A DNA stretch of 64,000 nucleotides from Lineus longissimus (lineage: Eukaryota > Nemertea > Pilidiophora > Heteronemertea > Lineidae): NCBI RefSeq assembly GCF_910592395.1, contig NC_088312.1:22141292-22205291 (forward strand), read 5' to 3'. This document shows positions 11,563 to 22,829 of this stretch, one piece after another (position 1 is the first letter of the stretch; the number at the start of each line of letters is the position of its first letter). Position numbers and translations under genes: made by a program. The notes beneath the pieces were generated by a model. That model was not told where the DNA came from. It ran no database searches and saw nothing but the letters and a program-made list of their open reading frames with translations.

Positions 11563-12397
11563 GTGTTTAGTAAAAATCCTAATGACAGAGGACTCACCCA
11601 TTTAATTGAGCATGACATTGACACTGGGGATGCAGCACCTATAAAACAACCAGCTCGCCGTATACCATTTCATTTGAGAGACGAACTTCAGGAGCAAGTC
11701 CAAGATATGTACGCGGATGGAGTTGTAGAGGACTGTTATGGCCCATGGTCTTCTCCTGTGGTATTGGTAAAAAAAAGAAAACAGGAGGATTTCGCTTTTG
11801 TGTGGATTATCGTAAATTAAATGCTGTAACTCGTAAAGATGCGCATAATTTACCTCGAATTGATGACTCTTTGGCGAGCATGGATGGAGCAGCGGTCTTC
11901 AGTAACCTTGACCTTACTTCCGGGTACTAGCAGGTCCCCGTCAAAATGGCCGATCGAGACAAGACAGCGTTCAGCCTAGGGACGAATTTATTCCGTTTTA
12001 CCCGCCTTCCGTTCGGACTCTGTAATGCTCCACCCCTTTTTCAGCGTCTAATCGAACTTGTGTTTGCTGGAATGAGTTGGAAATCCATGCTCACCTACCT
12101 TGATGATCTAGCAATATTTACCAAGGACTTTGACTCACATCTAGATATACTAAGAGAAGTCTTCTCTCGTCTGCAGAAGACAGGATTGAAGTTACAACCA
12201 AAGAAGTGTCACTTAGTTTCCTGGGCCATCACATAAGTAAGGCCGGGATTAGACCAGATCCTGCTAATATTGACAAAGTGCGACGTTGGGAGCGCCCACA
12301 AACACCGCGTCAAGTTAGAAGTTTCTTAGGTTTAGCCTCATATTACCGGAGGTTTGTAAAGAACTTCTCAGAGATAGCACGGCCGCTAACACGTTAA
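11563..12397 (+). pseudogene. pol: pol, reverse transcriptase segment, broken
   Basis: Recognisable RT blocks: [72 protein letters not shown] and the catalytic YLDD (12096-12107), then SFLGHHISKAGI and SFLGLASYYRRFVKNFS. Breaks: a frameshift near 11780, an in-frame TAG at 11928-11930 directly after the SGY block, a frameshift near 12215, and a stop at 12395-12397. Confidence 0.92.
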
Positions 12398-12418
12398 ACT
12401 GAAGCATACACTCCGTTT

Positions 12419-12853
12419 GTGTGGGACAACCAATGTGAGGACGCATTTGAACTATTGAAGACAAAGATGACAACCACACCTATCTTGGGATTTCCCAGAT
12501 GGGGTCAACCTTTCATTATGTATACCGATGCATCTGACTTCGCTATAGGTGCTGTGTTAGCTCAAGAACAGGACGATGAAGAGCGGGTTATAGCCTACTA
12601 CAGTAGTACTCGGGGAAAAACCGAGAGGAATTGGTGTACCTATGATAAGGAATTATGGGCAATTGTGTGGGCCCTTAGGAAAGCTAGAGTCTACCTCTAT
12701 GGCTCTTCTTTCCGAGTCATCACTGATCACCGCCCGCTGCTACATCGCGACAAGTTAAGATGGGATGCTGATGTCACCCAGAAGCATACGAGGTGGATGA
12801 ACGAGTTAACAACTTGGGGTAACATCACCATTGAGTATAGACCAGGAGTGTAA
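12419..12853 (+). pseudogene. pol: pol, RNase H segment
   Basis: Continues in frame after the stop at 12397. Motifs: YTDASDFAIGAVLAQ (first catalytic Asp), ERNWCTYDKELWAIVWALRK (catalytic Glu) and ITDHRPLL (catalytic Asp), the normal gypsy RNase H set. A TAA at 12851-12853 interrupts just before NADAMSRRP, the segment that normally links to the integrase. Confidence 0.9.
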
Positions 12854-13335
12854 AATGGTAATGCCGATGCAATGAGCCGTCGGCCAGAAAATATTACCTG
12901 TGGCAAGCTCCAAGATCTGGCGACTGACCTTTTTTCGCCCCAGCCCAAGGATGAAGTTGATTCGGCAGTGCAGCGAGTGATGGAGATAACAAATCACACA
13001 TCAAAATCGACGCAAACCTCCCCGTGTGGTGCAGTGAGCAAAACAGAAGGGTACCCCATTGCCCGATTGGGAACAGACATCGCAATACAAACCGACATTG
13101 CCCGATTAATTGAATATGATTCCGAGGCCCAGCCAGATGTGGGAGAGTCCCAATCGCCTGAGACTGAATCAGCACAAGTTTTGAACAGAGCGACAAGGAA
13201 GAGGTGCAATAGGAAGAAAAGGAAGGAGAACTGTGAGGCTGAGTGGATTGATGCTTTTGCTAGTTTAGGGATCCCCCTACCTGGCAGCACTTCATCAGGT
13301 CTACTCTCTCGGATGACGAGCGATATCAGAATCAG

Positions 13336-13982
13336 ATGAACGCTGAGACATTGGCAGCGGTGACCATTGGACCATTTACTGCTCCAGACGGTGGCGCCCT
13401 TGTAGCTGCAGAACAACAAGCTGACCCAGTAGTATCGCAAGTCTATCGTTGGGTACAGACCAAGACCAAGCCATGCTGGGATGCCATGAAGAAACAAGGT
13501 CGTGAACTAAAGAAATACTGGCATTTATTTGAGCAGCTTAGAATTGAGGATGGCTGCATGGGAAGAAAATGGACTCCCCCTGGTCGCCACAAGCAGATAT
13601 TTGCCCAGATTATTCCAACGGGTTTACGTCCCAATGTGCTGGAGGAATCCCACGCTGGAATGTTTGCTGCCCATTTCGCCACCAACAAGACTAGACTCAG
13701 AATGATGATTCGTTTCTATTGGCCTGGAATGTATACAGACATTGTGGAATACTGTGAGACCTGCGCGGTCTGTGTGGCTCGCAGGAAACCAACGCCTGGC
13801 ATGAAGGCTCCTTTGATCAATATTGTGACAACTAGGCCATTTGAGATTGTTACCATGGACATTACCGAATTACCAATTACGCCACGGAAGAATCGTTACT
13901 GTCTGGTTGTCGGTGACCACTTCACGAAATATGTCAATTTGTACGCCATGCCAGATCAAACAGCACATACGATTGCAGAAAT
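13336..13982 (+). pseudogene. pol: pol, integrase N-terminal part, truncated
   Basis: Carries the zinc-binding His/Cys region (HAGMFAAH, then CETCAVC), FYWPGMYTDI, and the first catalytic Asp (MDITELP) with VVGDHFTKY. Reading stops making sense at about 13983 where a (GTC)n tract and a dispersed repeat begin. The second Asp and Glu of the catalytic triad are absent from the window, so insertion was accompanied by loss of about 125 codons. Confidence 0.88.
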
Positions 13983-15440
13983 TCGTTGTCGTCGTCGTCG
14001 TCGTCGTCGTCGTCGTAGTCCGTCGTCGTCCGTCGTCCGTTAGCAGGGCACGTTTCGTAACTGTTAGAGCTATTGAGTTGAAACTTGTTACACATGTACC
14101 CTTATGTAATGACACCTTGGCGACCAAGTTTCGGTCTGATTCGTTTGATGGTTTCGCCACCAGGGGGCCAAACGTTAAAAGTGAAAATATGCAATATCTC
14201 CCTTAATAGTAGTCGGGAAATTTTGAAAAAAATATGGTAGGTACTTCTAGCAAAGGTGCATCATATATCCTCCGGGTTTTTGATTTGACCTCCTTTTCAA
14301 GGTCACAGAGGTCAAAGTTTGCTGATTCACTGAACAGTAGCATGTTTCCTATCTATTTTAGCTAGAAGGTTTTAAACCAGTGTGGACATGTATCTGGGGA
14401 TTCTCTATTCCACCCCTAAAATTTCGGCCGTTCGGACATCAGATATGGCCGCCAGGCAGCCATCTTGAAAAATAAACACAGTACTATTACTCCGAAACTA
14501 ATGATCGGATTGCAACCAAATTTGATCTGGATGTATATCTATGTACTCTCTACTAAATCCTTGATTTTTTATCAAATGTGATAGCCAATATGGGTACCAG
14601 GCGGGCATCTTGAAAAATTCTTAGTTTGGCCACCCGGGGGCCAAATTTAATGTCCAAAGTTAAAATGTTTGATTGCTCGTTTAATAGTGGTCTGATTTTC
14701 ATAACATTTTGATGGTAGGTACTCCTAGCAAGGATACATTTCATAAATGTGGGTTTTTGATTTGACCTACTTCTCAAGGTCACAGAGATCAAAGTTTTCC
14801 TATGGCACCGCCATTTTACAATGACGGCACGTTTTGTCACTGCTTTAGCTACAGATCCCTAACTTGGTACGAATGTACCCCTATACTCTTAGACTAAACT
14901 GCAGTCTTTTTCTGATTCTCAGTTTGGCCAGCAGGGCCCCAAATGTTAATAGTGGACTCTCCCCTAAGGGTGCCTTGAAATGCTGCTAAGTGGGATGTCA
15001 TAGTCTAAGCCTAGGCAAATGCAGGATTAATTAACCTCTACAGAGCCCTAGGAATTTCAGATGATGGTTGTTTCTTGTACTAGACACAAGCAAACATCCT
15101 ATTCCTGAGCATTTCCATAATGGGTCATCTGTAAACCAAAGGACTTTTTTTAAAAAGGTGTGTTAATGCTGATGACTTGTTGCATGGAATTGCTTATTTG
15201 TTCTTTTGGTAGGCATGCCTTGCATGTTTTGCTGCTTCAAGCTTTTGTTCTGCTGCTGTTTTAACGATTACTGGTCAGATCACAAAATTGTCTACTCTGC
15301 TTTGTCATACCTGTAGTCACCTCAATTAAATTCAACTTACGCATTATTTTATCTCTCATGTAATTTCATTGTAAAACATTACTTCATTTCTTTCTTACAT
15401 TTAAAACCATGCTAATGCTTCATCCATCTTCCCTTCACAA
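13983..15440. repeat. Dispersed repeat with (GTC)n head inserted in the integrase
   Basis: Begins with GTC/CGT triplets, then a block reading GGCACGTTTCGTAACTGTTA ... GTTACACATGTACCC, then GGTAGGTACTTCTAGCAAAG and TTGACCTCCTTTTCAAGGTC. The same blocks recur at about 14.62-14.88, 20.97-21.42, 22.83-23.88 and 38.74-38.93 kb. It has no coding capacity. The later part (14.95-15.44 kb) is AT-rich and of unknown origin. Confidence 0.75.
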
Positions 15441-15469
15441 GAGGTGAGCACAATGGCCCTGGCCATTTC

Positions 15470-16332
15470 ATTCTTAAACTCGGGACGGGAGGCTAGGATT
15501 GTATCCGATGTGTTATACGGGAGCCCCCGCCAGGATTACTGGAAATCAGCTGGTGCCTATGCCAAGGACACTTTTAGTGATTTGCAAGCGGCTTTTGTTG
15601 ATGCTAGGGAGGCTTCTGGGATTGCCCAGGCACGTCAGAAACGACTTTATGATAGGTGGGCTAAACATCACCCCTGCATGGAAGGTGATCAAGTGTGGCT
15701 GCATAGCCCGGTATCGAAAGACAGACACCGCAAATTGCTGCTGCTGTGGACAGGCCCTTATGTTGTGAAGAAACGTTACCAGTTTGCCAGTGGTATACCT
15801 GGAGTCCCCTATAGAATCGAACATCCAGAGACACGTAAGGAGCATGTGGTACACCACAATCGGCTAAAGCCTTTCGTCGCGCCAAAAATACCGCGACCGT
15901 TGGCCACAGCGACTCACCAGCCGACCCAAGATGCTGAAACAAAGACTGAACCATCAGCGATAACACCACATCAAGCAAGACCAAGCAAGACGGTTCCCTT
16001 TGCCGACTCCGACTTACATCCGCTATCTCACCTCTTGGGACACTCATCAGGGAACAAGCCTACTCCAGCCCTTGGGCTTGGGAGTCCTACCAGTCCCTCT
16101 TCTATGCCCAGACGCCCCTGTCTTTCTCATGCCGCCAGTGATTCCGGATGAGCCCTTAGCTGATCAAATCCTGCCCAACCAGGAACTGGTGCCACAACCA
16201 GCTGCTGCAGAGCAGCAGTTTCAAAGAGGGGACGGGAACCAGAGAGATGAGCCTCCAGGGAAGCAGGATACACCTGTACGGACAAAATCCGGCCGGGCAA
16301 TATGCCGTCCAGGTTTTTTAGCAGATTTCTAG
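15470..16332 (+). pseudogene. pol: pol, integrase C-terminal region
   Basis: Resumes as GREARIVSDVLYG, then a coiled KRLYDRW segment, GDQVWLHSPV and HHNRLKPFV, typical of gypsy integrase C-termini. A long Pro/Gln-rich tail ends RAICRPGFLADF and a stop at 16332. The catalytic core between this and 13982 is missing. Confidence 0.85.
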
Positions 16333-17885
16333 AGGAGATCAGGAGTTCGCCTCCTAAGGAGATTGTTGGTGCCGGTGTGGCGGGGATAGTAGTCCTAGGG
16401 CTGATAGTCCGTGTAACAATAGCCCGCATTGCTAAATGTTTTGGTTAGGGTTAGCGGTACAATAGATCATGCTGCTTAATTGGTCAAATACAATGCTACC
16501 GGACTATGACTCCAGGGGGCTATATCCGCTGTCACACCGGCCTTCTAGCCCCGGACGTGGAAATTATGATTCGCCAGTGATAGATGGCATGACATTACTT
16601 TTACATATGTACTGTGAAACGATTACGGATGGAGATTGACATTGGATTATTATCGCTACTAAAGACGATTAAATTGAACATTTGTGGTGTTGTTGTTTTA
16701 GTGATTTGAAAATGTATAGCATTTGGAAAATGTATAGTGTTAGGATTATCGTTAGTATTAGTAGCTGGCTAGGTTAAATGAGTAGTGGAAGAATGGTAAC
16801 TGGTGGAGGTTGCCCTGGGTTAAGTTAACCCTATTCGTTGTTGTCAGTCAGTTTTTTGAAGCCAGAAAAGGAAACAAAATGGAAACCTCTTAATCGAGTT
16901 ATATTTGTAACAAAGCGTTGATTTAGAGTGAAACACTGGCATAGTACATAAAAATCTGATCAAAGTTGAGTATAGAGCCACCACTGTGTGAGAAGTAAAT
17001 TAAATAAAAGGGAGATGTAATGTTGCTGAACCTCCCCTAAACTTGAGATTTGAATCTCAAGAGGGTTTTACGTGAAGGTTTAGATAATTGTTTTAAAACG
17101 CGTTTCTTTTATGTGGTTGATGCTGCTGGACTTTTAAGTTTGAAGTTTTATCTAATCGTTGTAAATAAGATCTCTATTTTGATAACTGTTCATGTTACGG
17201 GTTGTGTAATCATGTTGTGCTGTCGAGAAATCTCAGAGCTGAAGTGTTGTGCTTCACGATGCACTGGGTTTTCCCCTTGAAACTGGGAGTATTGTGGCCC
17301 TGTGACCGGGTGACGGGGCCCTATTTCGCTTGGTGGAGTGACTGTACTTCGCTCCTGGGGACAAAGTTGCCTGAGAAGTTTTGAGTGTTGCTCTGAGAGT
17401 TCTCCACAATTTCAGTTGGAGGAGTAATATTCAAATCTTTGTAATTTTAGGTTCCTTGTAGTGAACTTTAATTTTATGACGGTGGTAATTAGTCATTTAG
17501 TAGCCAAGGTCATTTTGGGACCCAGGATCACATTTTGATCCATTTTTATTAGTCGGCTGAGACTAAGTTTTGTAATTCCAATTAGCCTTGTGGGGTCACC
17601 GATCAGGCTGATCGATAAGTGGTGACCAGGAAGGTTATTTTTAACCGTGACTGTGTTTTGGTCGTGTGACCATCTTTCGTAGTTGCCGTGTGACCACCAG
17701 ATTGAGTATTTTATACAGTGGTGCTTGAGATGGGGTCTTTTGACCGAGGTTGTGATTTGTCCGCAGCAGTACAGCTGTGGAGGGATAGCCCTTCGGCAGT
17801 CATGGTTCACTTTCTCCAATTTTGGAATATCAGGTTTAATTTGTTAAGAGAAGATGTGGGGCACATCTTCCCCCAGGGGGAGGGA
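16333..17885. other. Non-coding 3' internal region of gypsy element with polypurine tract
   Basis: About 1.55 kb between the end of pol and the 3' LTR with no sustained reading frame and no recognised envelope. It ends with a purine tract AGGGGGAGGGA directly before the LTR, the expected plus-strand primer site. Confidence 0.7.
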
Positions 17886-18111
17886 TGTGACGCAGGTATT
17901 TGTCTTTGGGGGTTGGTTGTGCCTCTGCCGTGGGTGTGTCCCGGCAGGGGTGGAATCCATCTTTGTCAGACTCCGCTAGTGTAATCGTCGAGCATCGAAA
18001 CGTTTTGACAGAGCATATAAAAGTGTGAAAAGTGGTAAGAAAAGATAACATCCAAGTTTATTCTCTCTACCGACAACAAGAGCTAGCCGGAGGAAAACTC
18101 AGGATGTTACA
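17886..18111 (+). repeat. 3' LTR of gypsy element
   Basis: 226 bp, TGTGACGCAGG to AGGATGTTACA. It holds an intact TATA box (ATATAAAAG, about 18014). Differences from the 5' LTR are substitutions only. Confidence 0.92.
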
Positions 18112-18495
18112 GAATAAACAGCTGTTACAATCACTTCTAAAATAAGCTCCATCCTGTGGCTTTCAAGCACGTCATGAAACCTCTGCCCCGATCTCTACTG
18201 TAGTACCTGTAGGTTCCCACCACTGGCCGCCAAACACATCAATGAAACCGCATACTAATCAGTTTTCACTGCAAATCTATTCTAACATAGTTGTATTTGA
18301 TATCGATTTTTGTATTTTCATCACTTTGAAGTCGAATGCCTTCATAATGTGATTAATCTTCAAAGCTTTGCCATAAGAAATACCTTCTTGTTCTCTGAGT
18401 TGAGGAAAGGAAGTACATGATTTACAATCGCCTGTTGCGGGTTAACACATTCCAAGTTATGTGATTCCAGTAGTTACGAGGAGATTTTCTTGAAG
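18112..18495. other. No feature recognised
   Basis: Between the 3' LTR and the first aminopeptidase exon. No upstream aminopeptidase exon, signal sequence or promoter can be recognised here. Confidence 0.5.
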
Positions 18496-18894
18496 AAACG
18501 ACATCACCGATCTGATTGCGATTCCCGACTTTGCGGCCGGTGCCATGGAGAACTGGGGCCTGATCACGTATGGTATGACGGCCATTTTGTTTGACCCGGC
18601 GGTGTCATCGTCACATGACGAACAGTGGATTGCGATGGTGGTCGCTCATGAGTTGGCGCATCAGGTACGATAATGATATTAGACATTGCGGTAGATTCCT
18701 TCGATGACAGCCGGTCAAGCCTTGAAATATTTAGCATTTCTGCAGTGGATTATTGAATTTGACCTTTGTCCTTTGTCCTTTCAGTGGTTTGGTAACCTTG
18801 TGACCATGAAATGGTGGAACGACCTTTGGCTGAATGAAGGATTTGCAAGTTTCGTCCAGTACATCGGAACTGATGTCTTCAAACAAAATGGAAA
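18496..18894 (+). pseudogene. Aminopeptidase catalytic exons (GAMEN and HExxH-x18-E)
   Basis: Exon 18496-18664 reads [20 protein letters not shown] and ends at HELAHQ with donor GTACGA. Exon 18785-18894 begins [20 protein letters not shown]. Together they hold the exopeptidase GAMEN loop and all three zinc ligands plus the catalytic Glu. Every GT after GGAAA gives phase 2, while the next exons start in phase 0, so the true end of this exon, or a small missing exon, is unresolved. Confidence 0.85.
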
Positions 18895-19041
18895 GTGGTG
18901 GAGGTGATGAGCTCCACCCCATGGAAACATCTAATTTGGGACCAATTTCTTTATAGAGAGGTGTCCTTAGTAGAGAGGTGACCGCTAAGGGAGGTTCCAA
19001 TGTATATTTGATAATTAGAGAATATCTATGGGACGGAGATC

Positions 19042-19100
19042 ATTGGCATAGTAGTTAGAGCAGCAGGCTCATAATCAGGAGGTCGTGAGCTCAACTTTCC
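19042..19100 (+). repeat. tRNA-like SINE head (fragment)
   Basis: TGGCATAGTAGTTAGAGCAG resembles a box A, with a weak box B (GGTCGTGAGCTCAA) 34 bp on. No body matching the other SINEs follows. It is probably a fragment of a retroposed tRNA-like element. Confidence 0.4.
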
Positions 19101-19243
19101 AAAGAATAAGCTGTTTTCTAGTGTGAATAACTTCAGTGGCATGCTATAACCTGCAGTGTGTGATTGGCTATAAATGTCCATGTCTTTATCTCTCAAAATC
19201 TCCACAGTTTCTTCTATAATATAACTTTGACACTTTTTTTCAG

Positions 19244-19566
19244 TTTGACGAATTTGTCACAGACACTTTGCAGCCCGCTTTAAACTTGGACAGTTTGAGT
19301 AACTCCCACCCAATCAGCGTACCGGTGAAGAATCCTAGCCAAATCAACGAGATATTCGACGCAATATCGTACAAAAAGGTACACCATTTTACAAATGATC
19401 GTAAATCATCATTTTCATAATTTGTTTTCAGTTTGACGAATTTGTGACAAGTACATCCCTAACAGCCCTGAATCTGGACTCGTTAAGTAACTCTCACCCG
19501 ATTAGTGTAACCGTTAAAAACCCGAATCAGATCAACAAACTTTTTGATACCATCTCATACGAAAAG
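19244..19566 (+). other. Tandemly duplicated 135-bp aminopeptidase exon
   Basis: Two exons, 19244-19378 and 19432-19566, each exactly 45 codons, phase 0 at both ends, each with its own AG acceptor and GT donor. Both start FDEFV and share ALNLDSLSNSHPIS. About 35 of 45 residues are identical. The intervening 53 bp is very short for an intron. Either exon alone, or both, keeps the frame into 20655-20705 (GSSLIGIAQDFLTPEAR). This segment normally precedes the GASVIRML helix of M1 enzymes. Confidence 0.88.
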
Positions 19567-19654
19567 GTAATGTACACTCTTGGTCAAAAGTGAATCACAA
19601 CCTTAGTTTTCTGAATATCTTCCTAACTGTATTCTGTAGATGCATCTTACCCAC

Positions 19655-19880
19655 GTAGTTGGCATGCCAGTTTCACCTCGTATGTAGTGTTTTTCATATC
19701 GTTCTGGCCAAAGGTACTTTGTTAACTCATCCAGTTGGTGTGCAACTTCCACCCCATTTAGTTGGCGTGCAAGTTTTCCCGTCTCATTTGGCGTGCCACT
19801 TTCACCTAACTGTTCGGCATAACGTGTTTACTCACATAGTTGGTATGCAGTTCACCCACTTGTTTGGCGTGTCTATTGAT
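19655..19880. repeat. Degenerate short tandem repeat
   Basis: About six degenerate copies of a roughly 25-40 bp motif around AGTTGGCGTGCAASTTTCACC within the intron downstream of the duplicated aminopeptidase exons. Confidence 0.55.
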
Positions 19881-20969
19881 TATAATTGCTGATATGAGTT
19901 ACAAAGAATCCCTTTTCTGCTCTATTTTTCGGGTTATCCCGAATGTGGGGAAGTTGACCATCTTTAAATCTAACTTATGTGTTGAAGATATTTGGAAAAT
20001 TAAGCATTCGGGTAAGTATTTTCCTTTGGCCAAGCCTGTACATTTGAATAGACCCTCTTTGTTACAGTAACCCCCCCTACTTGTGTATGAGATAGTCATC
20101 CCCCCCCCCACGTCCATCCACAGTCTCACAACTTCATCTTCCAGCTGGCCGTGAACTTGTGGCCCAAACTTGGTGCATGAATCCAAAACCTGTAGTGTAT
20201 TTTTTCGAGACTGTCTGTTGCATGCCATTGCTACATTCCTTTATTGGAAACATTGTTGATTCTTCCACCCTGAAAACTGTGTATGCGAGTTGCCCCAAAC
20301 ACCGGACTGAAAGATGGCTGGTGGGAAGGATCTGTTGACAGATCACAAAACAATGTCTTCATGTAACTTTGTCGCACGGGGCCACCCTCAATTACATGTC
20401 TACGTAGAGAGTCTCCTGGTGCCCAGCTTACACCTATACCTGTGATATAACATGACATTTCAAAAGATAAAGTTTGTGCACTAATTTTGACTTGACTCAA
20501 TACCCAGGGCTGAGAAGTTGATCTCTGGGACAGGTACCAAGAATAAGGTAGCTTTGAGATCCAGTGGCAGAAAAATGATTATGATTTTGAACCTTTGACC
20601 TCCTTCCCCATCCTGTTCCAACCTTGAACACATAATTCTTTATATCTATGACAGGGTTCGTCGTTGATTGGCATTGCCCAAGACTTCCTTACACCAGAAG
20701 CACGGGTTAGCACCAAAGTTATTTGTTGTGCGACGTTAGATTGCAAAACAGTGCTTGATATGATGTCAAAAGGTCGAGCATGCCCTGTCTGGTTGGCAAA
20801 ACATGTTTTGGCAAGCCATTTCCAGTAGATTTGGGATCCAAATTCGACAAGGCCTGATGGAACTGGCTGACAACGTTATGGAGTAAAGAATTCGGGGGGA
20901 GGGCTCTGTCAATGTGCAAGATCCACTGGGTAAACTGCCATGATTTTTGGCTCACCTGTGAGTCTTTAC

Positions 20970-21440
20970 CATCACGCAGTGTCCGTCGTCGTCGTCGTTA
21001 GACATGGGTGGCACGTTTTGTAACCACTGAATCTATTGAACTCTTACTTGGGACACATGTACCCCTGGGTGATCGCTACTCAGAGGCCAAATTGCGGTCT
21101 CATTGTCGTAAAGGTTTCTTGAGTGATATTTCTATCTGACTTTCTTGTGATTGTCCCAATCTTATGATGAATTAATTAAAACTTGGCCACTAGAAAATCC
21201 TTATTATGTCATTTTGTACTCATTGGCTCACTGTCTATACAACACCGCTGTGTCCGTTGTCATCGTCGTCATTGTCTATATCCTGTTTCAAAAACAGTGG
21301 CATGTTTCTCAACCGCTGGAGCTATGAACTTGACATTTTGTACACAGGACCCCTCAGGTCAGGTGACCTTTGACAATGAATTTTGGTCCGATTTGATTCT
21401 TGACTTAATTACATGCTTACTAAAGAGTAGAATGTATTTA
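20970..21440. repeat. Dispersed (GTC)n repeat, copies
   Basis: Two partial copies of the family seen in the integrase: GTCCGTCGTCGTCGTCGTTA followed by GGCACGTTTTGTAACC at 20.98 kb, and CCGTTGTCATCGTCGTC with GGCATGTTTCTCAACCGCTG at 21.25 kb. Confidence 0.7.
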
Positions 21441-21573
21441 GGACAGTCGAGATAGTTTCTACAAGTGTGTCATGTGTGGAATAGTAAGGGGGCATCTTCG
21501 TAAAGTAGCAAGGATATTTTTGTTCAAAAGCTGAATCGACACTGACTGTTAACACCTTGAGTGTATAGCGATG

Positions 21574-21664
21574 TACAGGGTGGCCCAGAATTATTTTCCC
21601 TCACACAATGGATACACAATATAATTCTATTGTCCGAAGGAAAATAATTCTGGGCCTCCCTGTA
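21574..21664. mobile_element. Miniature mariner-type MITE (87 bp plus TA duplications)
   Basis: Terminal inverted repeats start CAGGGTGGCCCAGAATTATT and, read from the other end, CAGGGAGGCCCAGAATTATT: about 24 bp with one mismatch. Both ends are flanked by TA, the mariner/Tc1 target duplication. The CAGGGTGGCCCA end resembles mariner termini. The middle is only about 40 bp. Confidence 0.85.
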
Positions 21665-22034
21665 GATAGATCTACATTCAGTGCCCAATGACGCTATTCT
21701 ACGTTGTTGAACAGGGGGTCCCATTGATTGCGGCAAACCTCTCCTTGAAACAATGTCAACTACACAAGCGGCATCTGATGTGCTGGTCCTGAACCGAAGA
21801 AGTTCTTTACATCATCTTATCTAACGAAATAAATGTCGAGTCTATTATAGCAGTGAACAATGAAGATGATGAATGTCAATCCTCCTCTGTCTTCTTTACT
21901 TTGTCTGGTGACAACATCAAGAGGAATCAATGGAGAAATGATATTTTGTCTCTTTCACAGTATCAGTCTGGGCGGCCGTACATCATGCCCAGATCCTTGA
22001 TGCTCGCATTATTGCATTTCCTTATTTAACTATG

Positions 22035-22445
22035 ATAATAATAATGATAATAATATAATAATAATAATAAACTTTTATTAATGATTAAGGCCATCGGCCT
22101 CTTACAATAATACAAATAATTATATCAAGCAATACACCTCAAGATGACAAAACAAAGTAATACAATTAGAATTCAAGTCTCCTACCCCTGCTCTTGTATA
22201 GAAAAACTGACAAATTACACAAGGTTTCTGCACACTAACTATTCATTCAGGAGACAAAGGATTACATCGTTGGCATGGAGAAAGGTAACAATCTGGTACA
22301 AAAATATTGCAAAAATACACATACATTCAAAACATAAACTAGCTCTCAGCAAGAGCTTGCGGCGGTGAAGTGCAGGAAGCAAAAATGACAAGTTGGTGAA
22401 ATGGGGAGGGATTTTCTGCACAGATTGAAAATGCATTGACTTAGT
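22035..22445 (-). mobile_element. Retroposon 3' fragment with (TAA)n tail
   Basis: On the minus strand the sequence ends AAGAGGCCGATGGCCTTAAT, AATAAAAGTTTATTATTATT, the form of a non-LTR 3' end with a microsatellite tail. No coding domain is recognised, so the family is unknown and the inner border is approximate. Confidence 0.5.
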
Positions 22446-22829
22446 GAATGTTCAATGGAGTAAGGCATTTAATAGGAGAAGCTTCCCGTTCACTTTTACA
22501 GTAGAAACCATGAAATCAAAAAAGGAATGTCTGTGGAAATGAGCTGTTTTTGATAAAAATCATTTCATGTGTTTACATGGTTGAAGGGAAGTGAAGGAGC
22601 AGACTGCTCTATAGTGGAGTCTGTCATTCATAATAATCACTGGCACCCTGGCTACTGAACGATTGGAAGCTCATGTCGCTACCAAGTGTGACGTGACTGC
22701 GTATTCTAACTGTGAAGATGCTCCACCATAGATCTCATCTTTCTGATGAGACGTCCTGAAATAGAGCCAGGATCCTCACTGTCCATGTCATCTGTATTAA
22801 GTTTTTAAAAAAGTGGTACGTTTCTTAAC

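Larger units (their letters stand above)
8679..18111 (+). mobile_element. Ty3/gypsy LTR retrotransposon, full span, inactive
   Basis: The two LTRs are each 226 bp and about 97% identical. Between them, in order: primer-binding-like TGGCGCCCAATTTCGGG (8906), gag with a CCHC knuckle, protease, reverse transcriptase, RNase H and integrase, then a long non-coding tail and a polypurine tract (AGGGGGAGGGA, 17875-17885). The PR-RT-RH-IN order is that of Ty3/gypsy. Stops and frameshifts break every enzyme, and an unrelated repeat replaces the middle of the integrase. I find no target-site duplication (ATTAT on the left against GAATA on the right), so one flank may have been rearranged after insertion. 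No envelope-like reading frame is seen. Confidence 0.93.

Noticed and set aside
16333-17885. Envelope gene of a retrovirus-like element
   Set aside because: No sustained frame, signal sequence or membrane segment is visible in the 1.55-kb region; the element is a plain Ty3/gypsy retrotransposon.
19893-20070. 59-codon frame starting MSYKESLFCS
   Set aside because: No homology and no splice context; it lies within an aminopeptidase intron.
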